Positions 1 through 11,332 of a stretch of 64,000 nt of DNA are shown here, piece by piece. The notes under the pieces are model-generated. The model did not search any database. It worked only from the letters and a program-made list of their open reading frames with translations, and was not told the DNA's origin. Position numbers and translations under genes: made by a program. Origin of the DNA: Metridium senile. Its lineage: Eukaryota; Cnidaria; Anthozoa; Actiniaria; Metridiidae. The stretch is from positions 12,198,605 through 12,262,604 of the forward strand of contig OX459103.1 in the NCBI GenBank assembly GCA_949775045.1. Direction: 5' to 3'. Within the stretch, counting starts at the first letter, position 1. Each line of letters starts with the position of its first letter.

Positions 1-1043
1 GGAAGGATTTAGATGTATCTTTTCAAAGTCCGTTGTTATCGGTAAATATTATAAAACGATGAATTTTTGCACTGAAAAAAATTGTCCCCTTTTTATTCAA
101 AATCGGTGAGATAATTTGTTTTTAAACTTTGCCAGATTGTTGACCTAGATAACAGCTTTAAAGTAGGCTATGTCGTTTTAAAAGTTTAGGTCGATTTTTC
201 CCAAAAATAGGCTACGTCATAGAAATTAGGCGGCGTTATCATTTGTCTGCTAAAATATTATCGATTTTATTAAAAATAACTTTTTAAAAAACTTTATTCT
301 ATATGTAGACAAATGTTAACAAATAATGTCAAAATACTCTCCGACGCGGGAACTACGGCCTTTCAAACGTCGCTGGGTGAACGCGAAAATTAATGACCCG
401 AGCCTCCTTAAACAAAATAATGCTCTTAAACGGTTAAAATACATCCAAAATGACACCAAATACATTTAACAACAACAGATATGTTCAAGTTTATTTCAAC
501 AATAAATATGTATTTTTACTATTATTTTGTCTCGTATATTTACTGTAAAAATGAATTGTTTGGGCTGATTGTACAATACCGCACAAAATATTAATACCGC
601 AAAAAATTTAACAAAAACGAAAAAACCTACAAATTAGTAAATGTATTTTGGAAATACCACAATACCGTAGTTAATCTTTCCTTTTAGCGAATATCGGAGC
701 CCAAAACGACGAAAAACCTTGTACCGCAAATACGTAAGAAACCCCAATACCGTAGTCAAATTAGAAATTACCAAAATACCGTGCCTGGAACGACCAAACC
801 GTATCACCGCAAGTCCCAATGATCCCAAAGCTCGTGAAAGACACACAGGGAAGTGATATACGTCAAATAATGTTGTTTTATCAATAAAAAAATACCACAC
901 AAAAATACTTTGCAGCAAGTCTTATAACAACAAATTGTGAAGCACGCAGTAGTAGGGTAAGGTGAAAATCAAATTCTTACAGGTTCTGGGTTCGAGAATG
1001 CCTACAGTTGTTCTAAACATATTTGGGAATTAGAAAGAGACAA

Positions 1044-1070
1044 AGGAAGGAAGGAAGGAAGGAAGGAAGG
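1044..1070. repeat. (GGAA)n microsatellite
   Basis: Short run of GGAA/GAAG units at the same place in the receptor unit as the longer arrays at 8200 and 18270-18393, so this is a length-variable marker of the unit's intron. Confidence 0.9.
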
Positions 1071-1115
1071 GACAACAGAATAGATTGTATAATTTAAGAC
1101 AGAAAGAGTTCTTAC

Positions 1116-1165
1116 CTGCAACAGTGTGTATTTCTACTGTTAACACCAGTGATCTTGAAATTTGA
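1116..1165 (-). other. Putative noncoding 5' exon with splice donor, unit 0
   Basis: On the minus strand the sequence reads TGTTGCAG then GTAAGAAC, a strong donor; the exon's last base is 1116. The same exon and donor recur ahead of each receptor in the window (donor bases 8358, 18527, 22967, 44727). The exon's 5' end is not defined. Its gene would be a receptor left of the window. Splicing is inferred from the motif and its conservation. Confidence 0.4.
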
Positions 1166-2164
1166 AAGTAAGCAAGCAAGCAAGCAAGCAAGTAAGCATG
1201 TAGATGGTCAACTTATACAGTGGATATTAAATAAGTCTTATGAAAACAGCATGCAACTGCTATCAAACATGACTGACCGTTTAATGAGACATACAGTTAA
1301 TGAAATAATGATGAAAAGGAAATAAAAAGTTTACAACACTAACTTCAATGGAAAGAACAAGCGAGGAGTCAGGAATCCTGATCATCTTATTCAAAAGTCA
1401 TAAGCCCGTTCGTCATGTTAAAAAACAAATTGCATATCCAAGCTGGTAGAGCCACAGGTAGCTTAATTACTCGAACTGATATGATGATTTTTAAAAGCAA
1501 ATTGTTTTTATTCATTGAGCGCGAGGACGGGTTTCCTGTGGTACCTGTGATTGAGTGCGCAAGGATGGGGTTCCTGTGGTGATTAGCAATCGATTTTAAA
1601 CAATTATTGGATGAGGTTTTTGAGATATCCAGAATAAACAAGGTCGACACTTGCCAAGACCTTGATTATTGGGATGTCACAAAAACAAATTCAATAATTG
1701 TATTATTATATATTGTTTACGAAAAAAATTATAAAAGAAATATTTTTGATACAAAAACTCAGCTATTAGCTTACAATATGCTTCAAATAATGTTTACATT
1801 GTCGCGATTTTAAAAGGAAACTCATTGCTTATAATGTCGAATATTGTGCCTCTTTAATTTACAATCCTGTTTAGGCTGGATGCTTTCTAGGTCCCATCGA
1901 GCAAGGCAAGAAGTGTCCTTTCTTTTCTCGACATAAAAAGACTTCAAAACATTGGCTAAATCTTCGTTTCGTTTAGCTTTTCAAAGTTTGTCTCTCCCAT
2001 GTATTCCGCGTAGATTTCTATTGCAACATTTGTCGACCCTTCAGTATTGTCAGAGTTTTATCTTCCACTTATTGACTTTTTTCTTCCTCACTTAGCTTGA
2101 AGAAGCAAAGCGAGCAGCCATCTTTATCGGATGTATGCAAAGCTGTCATCATTGAACTTCGGTT

Positions 2165-3115
2165 TTCTACAAACTTCAGTGAAGTCACCCCAGTCGCTTT
2201 ACAAACTTTAGCGAGGTCATCCTTGTCGCTCTACAAACTTTAGCGAGGTCATCCCTGTCGCTTTACAAACTTTAGCGAGGTCATCCCTGTCGCTCTACAA
2301 ACTTTAGCGAGGTCGCCCCTGTCGCTTTACACACTTTAGCGGGGTCACCCCTGTCGCCTACAGCTCTAGCGAGGTCACCTCTGTCGCTCTACAAACTCTA
2401 ATGAGGTCATTCCGGCCGCTTAAAGGTCACAACAGCAGTATGAACGAGTTTGCTCCTAAACACAGTATTAGCGAGGCCACCCCTGTCGCTACAATACTCC
2501 AAGAAAAACAAATTTTAGCGAGGTCACCCCGAAACATCGCATTGGTCCCCCACAAACTCTGAGTAAAATTACTACGAATTTAGCGAGGTCCCCCCAGTCG
2601 CTTCACTGGCCGAAACATTGTATTGGCGAGGCCACCCCCTGTCGCCACATACTCTAAGTACAAATACTATGAATTTAGCGAGGTCATCCCCGTCGTTTAA
2701 CAGGCCGAACCATTGTATTGGCGAGGTCCCCCCTATCGCCACATACTCTAAGAAAAACACTTATGGATTTAGCGAGGTCGCCCCCGTCGCTTCACTGGCC
2801 GAAACATTGTATTGGCGAGGTCCCCCCTGTCGCCACATACTCTAAGAAAAACACTTATGGATTTAGCCAGGTCACCCCAGTCGCTTAACAAGCCGAAACA
2901 TTGTATTGGCGAGGTCCCCCCTGTCGCCACATACTCCAAGAAAAAATACTATGAGTTTAGCGAGGTCATCCCCGTCGCTTAACTGGCTGAAATATTGATT
3001 GGCGAGGCCACCCCCTGTCGCCACATACTCTAAGCAAAATATAATGACTTTAGCGAGGTCACCCCAGTCGCTTAACTCGCCGAAATACAGTATTAGCAAA
3101 ACAACTTGCATGGTC
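2165..3115. repeat. Tandem repeat array built on 'TTTAGCGAGGTC' motif
   Basis: From about 2165 to 2450 a ~35-bp unit (CTTTAGCGAGGTCATCC plus a GTCGC/TACAAA part) repeats. From about 2560 to 3110 the unit grows to roughly 105 bp: a 'TTTAGCGAGGTC...GTCGCTT' half, a 'CCGAAACATTGTATTGGCGA' half and an AT-rich tail. Six-frame ORFs here (2572-3117) are by-products of the repeat. The array sits where the other receptor units carry their putative promoter block. Confidence 0.85.
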
Positions 3116-3529
3116 ACCCCAGTACAACATAAACTAAATACGGTGAACAGAAAACTCCTATATTAGACTTCTATTAAGCTAGTGCCACCAGGTTCCACAA
3201 TAATAACTAAATCACTACAACCCAAAAACCGAATAAATGCTAATACTAGGGCACAATAAGAAACTAATGACTAAAAGAAGACTAATGAGCTAAACAATGG
3301 CACGAAGACCTATAACGAAAACCTTACAAAAGAAATGAAAACCTGTATTTAGCCGAAGTGCATACCTATGCAAAATAAGACGGTGAACAGAAAACCAAAC
3401 GCTAAACTTATGACGAGTTATAGCGGTACGAGTAATAGTAACTGGTTCTCTATGAAACTAGACAAAACACTATAAAAACACAAGGAACAAATAAATAAAA
3501 ACCGAATAAAAAGCTAACGAAACCGTCTA
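3116..3529. other. AT-rich spacer, nothing recognised
   Basis: Low-complexity A-rich sequence with no long frame, RNA gene or inverted repeat that I can see. Confidence 0.6.
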
Positions 3530-3972
3530 TTATAACATAGATAAGTTATAACGCGCGCTCTGATTGGCTTTTTAGCTATGAACAAAAAATGTATGGAGCA
3601 CGCGAATGGAGCACGCTGATGTCAATTTTTTTCAAAAAATTTTTTCGATAGAACGCGCGTTCTGATTGAGCGCTAACCAGTTCAACGTCATTTTTGAGCG
3701 CGCGCTCAATCAACTGTAGGGTTTTTCGTTGTTTTGACTTTTCGCGCGCGCTTAGTAGTCAGTTTTGAGAAAAGGTACACAAAAAACAGTTTTTATCATG
3801 TAAATGTCCTAAAGAACTTACTGAATGAAGTTGTTCCAAACAAATTTCAGCCATTTGTTCTAGGTCACCAGTAACTTGATTGATTAAACTCGAAAATTTT
3901 ACGAGAATATGTGATTTGATCAAATCAAAATAGACAGTTTTACATTATGATAACTTTTTGTCTATGTTATAA
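3530..3972. mobile_element. MITE-like element with TTATAACATAGA ends
   Basis: The ends are inverted copies: TTATAACATAGATAAGTTAT at the left, and its complement with a few extra T residues at the right (3950-3972). The interior is GC-rich (GCGCGC) and non-coding. No autonomous transposase is visible. It abuts the next hairpin element directly. Confidence 0.6.
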
Positions 3973-4163
3973 AAGAAATGGTTCATAAGTAGTTGTGCGT
4001 CCATCGTGTTATGGATGCACTTGGGAGGTTGCCTAAGCACTCAAGAAGCTAGAGTTGCACTCCGCTTCGCGTCGTGCAACTCATTACGCTTCTTTCGTGC
4101 TTAGCAACCTCCCGCGTGCATCCATAACACGATGGACGCACGCTACTTATGAACCATTTCTTT
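3973..4163. mobile_element. Hairpin (foldback) MITE
   Basis: Nearly perfect palindrome. The left arm begins AAAGAAATGGTTCATAAGTA and runs through 'CCATCGTGTTATGGATGCAC'. The right arm is its reverse complement, ending at CCATTTCTTT. The arms extend about 75 bp each, leaving a short GC-rich loop. Non-coding, small non-autonomous DNA element. Confidence 0.75.
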
Positions 4164-5459
4164 AATAACACCTAAAAACGGAGCGAAAGCAAATAAAAGA
4201 ATAGTCTACACACATGAAAATATAGGGGAACACTACAAACATACCTATGCAAATAAAGAAAGAGAGCGGAAAACTAACTGGTAAACTGCAAGAACTAAGA
4301 AATAATGTCACCAATCCGACTAATATAGCAAAGGATAAGAAAAATCTAGCCCTAGAAGTTAAAATAAACGGCGAGAAACACCAAGCAAACCACACGTGGT
4401 TCTAGACACCGCGGGGAGCCGGCTAGTAAAGGAAATGCATTAAAAAAAAAAAATATCTCTTCGTCATGAATGAACATGAATGAAAGTGTTTCAATTAAAT
4501 AATAATGTGTCCTCTCCTCCTCTCCTCCTCTCCTCCTCTCCTCCTCTGGAGGTTAATTTCATCCCTTTAATGCTACTCGCATGTTTGGTCGTTTGACCGC
4601 TGTGTTGAGTCTGCCTTGAATGATCCCAGGGGTGGGGTGGGTGGAATTCAAACGAACAGCCTTATGGTGGCTCGACTGAGTATTTTTGAGGGGCCACAGT
4701 CGCTGTTTGATCGCAAAGTACGTCGCGCGTAGAAAAATAATTTCAAATTAATTTCCATAGCGAGTTCAGGCATAGACTGAAGTTTGTTCTGATGTTTCAA
4801 ATATTGCAATCGGAACTAGCAATAATTTTTTATGATAGAAAAGTAGTTTTGACAAATACGACAATTTTAGGCGAAATAGAGTTTTCTATAAAACCGCATT
4901 GGTTGTTTCACAAACTTCAGATCAAGGTCTTCGTTGTTGCTGAAAATAAAAGATTTATATGGAGGCATTTTTGAATAAAACGCTTTTAAACATTTACACA
5001 ACAAATAAATTAAATTAATCAAGCATCCATTTCACTCGATCAAAAACATCACTATAAAAGCTCAGAAAAAGTTGCTTTTGATCTCATTTGGTCAACAAAT
5101 GTCTTAGTTATACGTCTGGCGAACATGAACGAAATCACTTCAGGTTATTAGGACATACATGATTTTTCGTTTGGTGAGATATAACTGCGCTTTTTCTTCT
5201 TTTGTCTAATATTGCACACATTTTTACAAAATATTTCAAAACTTAAAGTTTGATAAATTTTTTTCTTACCGCAGCATTGGCTTTTTGAAATAGTTACTCA
5301 TCGAGCCCTGTAGTTTTATGACCATTGATAGATTGGAAGATATCGAAAATAATTTTCAAAATAGGTAAACTTTTCGACCGCTTACTCAAGGCTCGCATTG
5401 TTTTGGTTGTCCGAGTTCGCTATTGTCTATATTTTTTACTCAAGTTGTGAATTCCGATA
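4164..5459. other. Intergenic; a CCTCT microsatellite only
   Basis: The only clear structure is a pyrimidine microsatellite (CCTCTCCTC units) at about 4511-4547. Two short frames (4162-4395, 4792-4974) have no recognisable motif and coding-unlike composition, so I call no gene. Confidence 0.55.
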
Positions 5460-5797
5460 TGCATTGTCACCTCACAAACAACACTTGACTACCGTTCGTT
5501 AGCCGAGCAGCTCCGAATGTGATCGTTTGAATATTATATTATAATGACTTATAATGACTGAAAATTATATTATAAAGGACGGTTACGATGGGTGCTTGTA
5601 ACGCAATTCCAGCTGACATGCAGTACTTCGAATAACATGCCTCTAACTAAACTTGATAAAAAGCGAAAAATCACTGAGCAAAGATTCGAAGTACAGCATA
5701 TCAGCTGGAATTGCGTTACCGTCCTTTGTCATTACACTCGGAGCTGCTCGGCTATAAACGAACGGTAGTCAAGTGTTGTTTGTGAGGTGACAATGCA
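5460..5797. mobile_element. Hairpin MITE with TGCATTGTCACCTCAC ends
   Basis: The left end TGCATTGTCACCTCAC and right end GTGAGGTGACAATGCA are exact inverted copies. The inversion continues inward through 'GACTACCGTTCGT' and 'GAGCAGCTCCGA', and again around 'ACGCAATTCCAGCTGA'. About 340 bp, non-coding. Similar in build to the other small hairpin elements of the window. Confidence 0.75.
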
Positions 5798-6256
5798 ATT
5801 AAAGGAGAAAAAAAGGAAAATAACCCATGCGACATTTAGAGGAATATTAATTGAGGATACGTACCTACATCGTATATAACTTGTTTACAGTATGGTCCTC
5901 CTACTAATGTACAATCACCAACATTTCCACAATTATTTAATCAAAAGGCTCACCATTAAGTAGTCCTGCAACATTATTTAAAAAACTTAAATCTCTTAAA
6001 TCATAAAATATATTCATTGCTGGCCTATAAAACAATGTGCTCGATATCAATCAATACAGCGATTGTCTTTTGTTCTCTTGTATTACATAGAACAGGGAAT
6101 ACAGGAACATTCATTGGAGTTGTAACTAAGTACATGTAATATATAAATCTACATCAGGTTTGTGTTCTCGTTATCCTTTCCTCTTTCATGTTCAAATTCC
6201 AAAGCTGTAAGTCTTCCTGGTTGCCTTCTGTGAACCCCCACCACTTGGACCCTGAA
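5798..6256. other. 3' flank of GPCR 1
   Basis: Non-coding, AT-rich. The part from about 6060 to 6256 is closely repeated at 43020-43210 downstream of GPCR 4, so units 1 and 4 share their 3' flank, whereas units 2 and 3 share a different one. Confidence 0.6.
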
Positions 6257-7135
6257 TCAATTCCTCCTCTCGTTTTGATGGTTTGCAGGATTTTGACGAC
6301 ATCTCATCCTACGTAAGATCTCAGCCCTGAACTCACGCATGCGTACTACGTAAACGATGAAATTGACGAAAGAGTTGCCATAATGAAGGCATTTAAGAGG
6401 CTTTGCTATATAAGAATCAATAATACCCCGTTTGTAATTTGGACAGTTTACATAATGTAAACAGAGATTCATATAGACTGATAACCCCATGAATGGAATC
6501 CATGCAACCAAACTGATAAGCGTGACAACAGCCAGCGTGACAGTAAGCTTCTTGTTACTTTGATGGATTGCATGATTGTGTGGTACATTCCTCTTGAAGG
6601 AGACTTTTATCCAGATAAGACAATATGAAATTGCGACAATAGAAATTGGACTTGCAATTGCTATGATTGGGTAAATCAAGTGAATCATATTTGCGATCTG
6701 CCGGTCGTTAATTATGTTTTTTGCCAAGTATCCGCACAGTGCAAACACGAGAGCAAATGCCCACGCTACACATATCCCAACACCATAAGCGACGGTACCC
6801 AAAGTGCGGTGTTTGAAGGGATAATATGTTGCATAAACTCGTTCAATGGCTACTATGGCCAGGCCAAACAAAGATGCCGTTGCGAAGAAGGGATCCTGTG
6901 TTCTATAAATGTAGTCAAATGTCTGGCTTTTAGCAGAGTCCCCAACGATTAGTATGTAAGCATACATGGGTACAGATACCAAGCCAACAAAAAGATCCGC
7001 GACAGCCAAGTTATCTATCAATGAGTATTTACGACAACGTAGGCGAGGAGTGCTTGTAAATATCACTATAGCAACGACGTTGACTGTTACTATGACAACT
7101 GCTTGTGCTACAAAAACCCACGCCATGAAATGCAT
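6257..7135 (-). CDS. Class A GPCR, tandem family member 1 (292 aa)
   Basis: Seven-transmembrane receptor at the plasma membrane, expected to couple an extracellular ligand to G proteins; ligand unknown. Seen: TM1 Asn19, TM2 LAVAD with Asp47, ERV at 98-100 in place of D/ERY, TM4 Trp125, a WIP motif at 212-214 in TM6, and NFIVY at 258-262 in place of NPxxY. No Cys at the top of TM3 or in loop 2; loop 3 has Cys231. The start is set at the Met of MHFMAWVF. Eight codons or fewer upstream lies a strong splice acceptor (TTAATTGCAG before 7151), and the longer frame to 7255 starts at a TTG in intron-like DNA. Loss of the loop-2 disulfide and the short loop 2 recall the MECA group (melanocortin/adenosine/cannabinoid), but this is only a guess. 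Confidence 0.85.
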   Translation of the reverse strand: MHFMAWVFVAQAVVIVTVNVVAIVIFTSTPRLRCRKYSLIDNLAVADLFVGLVSVPMYAYILIVGDSAKSQTFDYIYRTQDPFFATASLFGLAIVAIERVYATYYPFKHRTLGTVAYGVGICVAWAFALVFALCGYLAKNIINDRQIANMIHLIYPIIAIASPISIVAISYCLIWIKVSFKRNVPHNHAIHQSNKKLTVTLAVVTLISLVAWIPFMGLSVYMNLCLHYVNCPNYKRGIIDSYIAKPLKCLHYGNSFVNFIVYVVRMREFRAEILRRMRCRQNPANHQNERRN

Positions 7136-7150
7136 TCTGGAAAATGTAGT

Positions 7151-7175
7151 CCTGCAATTAAGATAAAAATTTGAA
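7151..7175 (-). other. Splice acceptor of GPCR 1 coding exon
   Basis: Minus strand reads a T-rich tract then TTAATTGCAG with the exon beginning GACTACATTTTCC 16 bases before the ATG. The same site precedes GPCR 2 (near 16072), GPCR 3 (near 22118) and GPCR 4 (44107/44108). Confidence 0.6.
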
Positions 7176-7564
7176 TAAAAATGACATATGGTATATATTA
7201 TACACTGACAGCTATGACAAAAAAAACTATAGTTGCAATTAATTATGCAATTCAATATAACTATACACCTGTACTTAAAGATAAATTGAATTTTGCAAGT
7301 TTAATTAATCGAGACATTTATAGACATATCGTATCCATTTACACACATACAAACATATATTCCATTTATTACTTTCCGAGTAACAAACACCAACTGCATT
7401 AAGATGGATATTTATTCTGATTTCCCTAAAAACGCAATCGTCAATTCACGCTCGTCAAGTTTGTAGTTCTAAGTTTACGTTTTGCATGTCCCCTCTATTA
7501 ACTATGATGTGATAGAGAGGAACAATGTAGGGGTATAGTGAAAACAGCAATATCCACAGGCACC

Positions 7565-7913
7565 CCAAACAATTATCCATTTTTACAGTAACTATATAAA
7601 ACAAAATAACAGTAAAAATACGTATTTATTGTTGAAATAAATTAAATTTGAACATAACCCGAGTCCTGTGTTGTTGTTAAATGTATTTGGTGTCATTTTG
7701 GATGGTTATTAACCATGTTATAGCATTTCTTTTTAATGTTTGTCCACCTGTATTGAAACAAAATAATGCTCTAAAACGGTTAAAATACATCCAAAATGAC
7801 ACCAAATACATTTAACAACAACAAATATGTTCAAATTTATTTCAACAATAAATATGTATTTTGACTATTATTTTGTCTCATATATTTACCGACTGTAAAA
7901 ATGAATTGTTTGG
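7565..7913. mobile_element. MITE with CCAAACAATT ends
   Basis: Left end CCAAACAATTATCCATTTTT and right end AAAAATGAATTGTTTGG are inverted copies; the inversion continues through 'AATACGTATTTATTGTTGAA' and 'AAATGTATTTGGTGTCATTT'. About 349 bp. In copies 0 and 2 of the unit only the right half is present (425-575 and 17642-17790), so the element or its deletion differs between units. Confidence 0.7.
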
Positions 7914-8828
7914 CCGGGCTGCTTGTGCAATACCGCACAAAATATTAATACCGCAAAAAAATTTAACAAAAACGAGAAAACCTACAAATTAGTAAATGTA
8001 TTTTGGAAATATGTAAGTCAAATAATTTTGTTTTATCAATATAAAAATACCACACAAAAATACTTTGCAGCAAGTCTTATAACAACAAATTGTGAAGCAC
8101 GCAGTAGTAGGGTAAGGTGAAAATCAAATTCTTACAGGTTCTGGGTTCGAGAATACCTACAGTTGTTCTCAACATATTTGGGAATTAGAAAGAGACAAAG
8201 GAAGGAAGGAAGGAAGGAAGGAAGGGACAACAGAATAGATTGTATAATTTAAAACAGAAAGAGCACAAAGTGAAATAAAAAGCAAAAGAGCGGAATAGAA
8301 AATAATCAGAAATGTAAGGAATCTAGATGTTTATAACTTGAAAATAAGTGTTCTTACCTGCAACAGTTTGTATTTCTACTGTTAACTACCAGTGATCTTG
8401 AAAGTAAGCAAGCAAGCAAGTAAGCATGTAGATGGTCAACTTATACAGTGGCTATTAAATAAGTCTTATGAAAACAGCATGCAACTGCTATCAAACATGA
8501 CTTACCGTTTAATGAGACATTCAGTTAATGAAATAATGATGAAAAGGAAATAAAAAGTTTACAACACTAACTTTAATGGAATAAAACAAGCAAGGAGTCA
8601 GGAATCCTGATCATCTTATTCAAAAGTCATAAGCCCGCTCGTCATGTTAAAAAACAAATTGCATATCCAAGCTGGTAGAGCCACAGGTAGCTTAATTACT
8701 CTAACTGACATGATGATTTTTAAAAGCAAATTGTTTTTATTCATTGAGCGCGAGGACGGGTTTCCTGTGGTACCTGTGATTGAGTGCGCAAGGATGGGGT
8801 TCCTGTGGTGATTAGCAATCGATTTTAA
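7914..8828 (-). repeat. Duplicated GPCR-unit flank, copy 1 (intron and 5' exon of GPCR 1)
   Basis: Nearly identical to 565-1600 and 17790-19005. It holds the (GGAA)n run at 8200-8227 and a 5' exon whose GTAAG donor puts the last exon base at 8358. Unlike the other copies it lacks the ~110-bp stretch around 'AATACCGTAGTTAATC'. It stops at the TTAA where two DNA elements have inserted; the unit resumes at 12983. Confidence 0.75.
8358..8405 (-). other. Putative noncoding 5' exon with splice donor, GPCR 1
   Basis: Minus strand: ...CAAACTGTTGCAG followed by GTAAGAACAC. It lies 1.2 kb upstream of the GPCR 1 coding exon. No ATG-led frame in the exon joins in phase with the receptor in several copies at once, so I take it as untranslated leader. 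Its 5' end is undefined. Confidence 0.4.
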
Positions 8829-9594
8829 AGGCCCAGTATCGACCGGGATGCTTTGCGTGCCTCGACCTAATTTCGTGTATCACGAAATTATCAAAGTTCA
8901 TAATGCCTTCTCAATCCAAATAATCCTAAGTAATCCTGCTAGTATCTCAAAACATTTCACTGTATTTAAGTTCTCTATGTATTTTACAACATCTGTGCCG
9001 CAATATTTTGTATATTTTCCGTAAATAGATGTATAACAAGCTTTGATGTTTGAGTAGATTACAATCAACTCGGCCGCTTCGCAGGCATCTCATTCCGATC
9101 CACGGACTAGCAGTTAAAATATGCCATAGAGCTGCTCAGACGAGACGATAATATACTATGGACATTAAAAATACTTATTAACTTTATATTTGGAGCTCAA
9201 CTTTCTTAAACATATTTTTACTACAACGATTCTTAATAATAACAAAGCGGACAAATCGAGTTGATCAATATCGTTACTTTGATAATACTGACAACAGAAA
9301 TACACATAACATACCATGCCCAATCCTTTATTATATTCACCGCATACTATTACACGATAGTTTTCTTCTCAGGGATGCATTTAAGGATATTCAGAAACAC
9401 TCAAAAGCTCAAAGGTTCGTCGAAAGAGTTCGCTACTTTCATGTATGTTGATATGTGATATTTTTCGCATCTCCGTACGGCCATGGACTTTGAACTCACA
9501 CGGTTTTTGGCCAATTAGAGAGCGCCATTTAACAATAACGCTATTTCAAAACAAAAACAAACGGCCGCAAAGCATCCCGGTCGATACTGGGCCT
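8829..9594. mobile_element. TTAA-flanked DNA element A (766 bp)
   Basis: The ends are exact inverted repeats of 29 bp starting AGGCCCAGTATCGACC. Both sides are flanked by TTAA (8825-8828 and 9595-9598). The empty site survives at 1596-1599 and 19002-19005 in the paralogous units, which proves insertion. TTAA target duplication is typical of piggyBac and Kolobok elements; the purine-rich tips lean to the latter. The interior has only short frames (9261-9458, 9445-9684), so it is non-autonomous. Confidence 0.85.
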
Positions 9595-10577
9595 TTAAGA
9601 GGCTGTCTCGCTAAAAACCACCCACTCGTTTTTGCTTCAAAAATGGATTTGCCTGAAACTCTGTCGACTGAAAGGGTTTACTAAGACTAAAACAAGAATG
9701 CATTTAGTTTGGTAAGAAATGATTTCGTTGTTGAGCTAGAAGCCGTTAAACATTTTTGCCCGTCGGGTGCATTCGCGACACTTTGAAAACTGAAAATAAG
9801 CCATTTTTTTCGTAGCGCCGTATAATACTTGATTCGCAGCATAAACCAATAAATTTTATATCAAAGTCTTTTTAAATCACTCGTCTTTACAGCTAAGGGG
9901 TTTATGTGTGTCTAAATTTATTTTTAATCGAGTAATCAAGATTATAATGACCCCTATTTATCGCTTATTCAAATAGACTCAAAATGGCCTTATTTCAATG
10001 TCTGATTTCTAAATTTCGGGACTTAGTTAAAAGTTTCAACCAATGCAGGTCAAAAGTATGGTATTTCATTTGCACAAATTGTGAAAATCAGATGTACGAT
10101 TTTTGATTTTCCAAAGTTATGACCGTTTGAAGTAGCACATGTTCGACTAATTGCGATTTTCTGTCTATTGTATAAGACCACTATGGTCGAGCGTTTTTAT
10201 CGCAAATACAACTTACATGCTCCAAAAGTAACGCTTATTTCCAATGTAAAGACATTTGGCAGTGCCTTAGACTGCTGAATGCTACCAGTAATCCAGCAAG
10301 TAGGTCTGTAGATAGTTAAGTCGAGTTGATTGTTTGCGAGTTAGATTCGATCTCACAGGTGTTTCTACTTTTAACGCTGAATTATACTGTTCAAACATCG
10401 TTCTAGAATCACTTTCCTCGAGAATCGGTTCAAAGTATTTCAAAGCTTCTTATTTTGGAAGAGATATCTGACTGGTTTTTGTTTTTAGAGCAAAATGGCA
10501 TGCCATATCAATCGAGCATGATTAGTCGAGTGCATTGTTGTTGCTTTCGTAGAGGTTCGCATATGTGTGAAACCGCT

Positions 10578-11330
10578 AGGTATTTCGCTCGCGCACGGTT
10601 ACTAGTAACAGTTTCAAGTTGTGATCACAAATAAATTAAATTAAATGTTCTTGGTTTTTTTTTTGCATTGAAGCTTTCCATCCTAGCTGGAATTGACATT
10701 GTACATGTACGTGGCTTAAAAACAACTTGTCTAGACTTTTTTGCTACAAAAAGAACAAGTCAGGCCATCCTCATATTTAATTTTGTTTCCCATCGCCCGC
10801 CAGCCCGACACTCTGCGACATCAAATATTCAAGTGGGTGGGAAACAACATGTTAGGCCCAACATTACCAAAATAAAATTAAAAAACGGACAAAAAAACAA
10901 TTTCCTCTCCCTTTTTTTCTTTATTGGAATTGTCATCTCATCAGCGCGTGGCAAAACAGTGATGAATTGCAACAAGTATATTGTCAATATACTGACCGCT
11001 GATTTCATTCATTCATTTATTCATTCCACTCACTCAAATTCAATTCCGTCATCTTTTTTTCAAGGTAAATTACAAAAAAAAGTGTTTGCATAACAGACAT
11101 TCATGTTAATCATACTCCTATCGGTACACGCTGCTCCAACTGACTAAAAGACATATCTAATGGAAAGCCCGGGGGGGGGGGGAGAAGGAGGGGGAGCGGG
11201 GGGGGGGGGGGGGAGCGGGGTTGGGTACTCCCTTTGTCCAAGTGGTAGGGGTGATCGGGGTACCTTTTAGGGTTGTAAATATTTTTTGTGCGTACCTTTT
11301 AGGGTTCTGGCTTAAAAGCAGCTAGTTTGT
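10578..11330. other. Central part of foldback element B, left half
   Basis: Holds a frame at 10668-11093 that starts at TTG and shows no motif, and a G-homopolymer region at 11168-11220. At about 11221-11310 a stretch ('CCAAGTGGTAGGGGTGATCG', 'TACCTTTTAGGGT') matches one arm of the hairpin element at 42403-42670. Confidence 0.5.
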
Positions 11331-11332
11331 AC

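Larger units (their letters stand above)
1..2150. repeat. Duplicated GPCR-unit flank, copy 0 (unit cut by left window edge)
   Basis: The first 1.86 kb is nearly the same, base for base, as 17231-19260, with small indels. Parts recur at 7740-8828 and 12983-13500. Relative to the other copies it holds the intron and 5' exon side of a receptor unit whose coding exon would lie left of the window. Similarity ends near 2150, where the other copies continue into the putative promoter block and this one runs into a tandem repeat array. The stretch 425-580 is one half of the hairpin element that is complete at 7565-7913. No convincing coding frame is present; the ORFs here are short and in non-coding repeats. 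Confidence 0.8.

Noticed and set aside
1165..1205. Signal-peptide-like reading MLTCLLACLL from the TGCT/GCTT run in the 5' exon
   Set aside because: The tetranucleotide number changes between copies, so the frame is broken or out of phase with the receptor in the other units.
2165..3115. Possible CRISPR-like array
   Set aside because: Units are contiguous tandem copies without unique spacers, in a eukaryotic context.
7136..7255. 40-residue N-terminal extension of GPCR 1 (and similar for GPCR 3 and 4)
   Set aside because: In GPCR 1 it begins at TTG; all run through a strong splice acceptor into AT-rich intron-like DNA and are not alignable as protein between copies.
6680..7402. Plus-strand frames opposite the receptors (also near 15753-16087, 21793-22133, 43920-44105)
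   Set aside because: Antisense shadows; conserved only because the receptor frame is.
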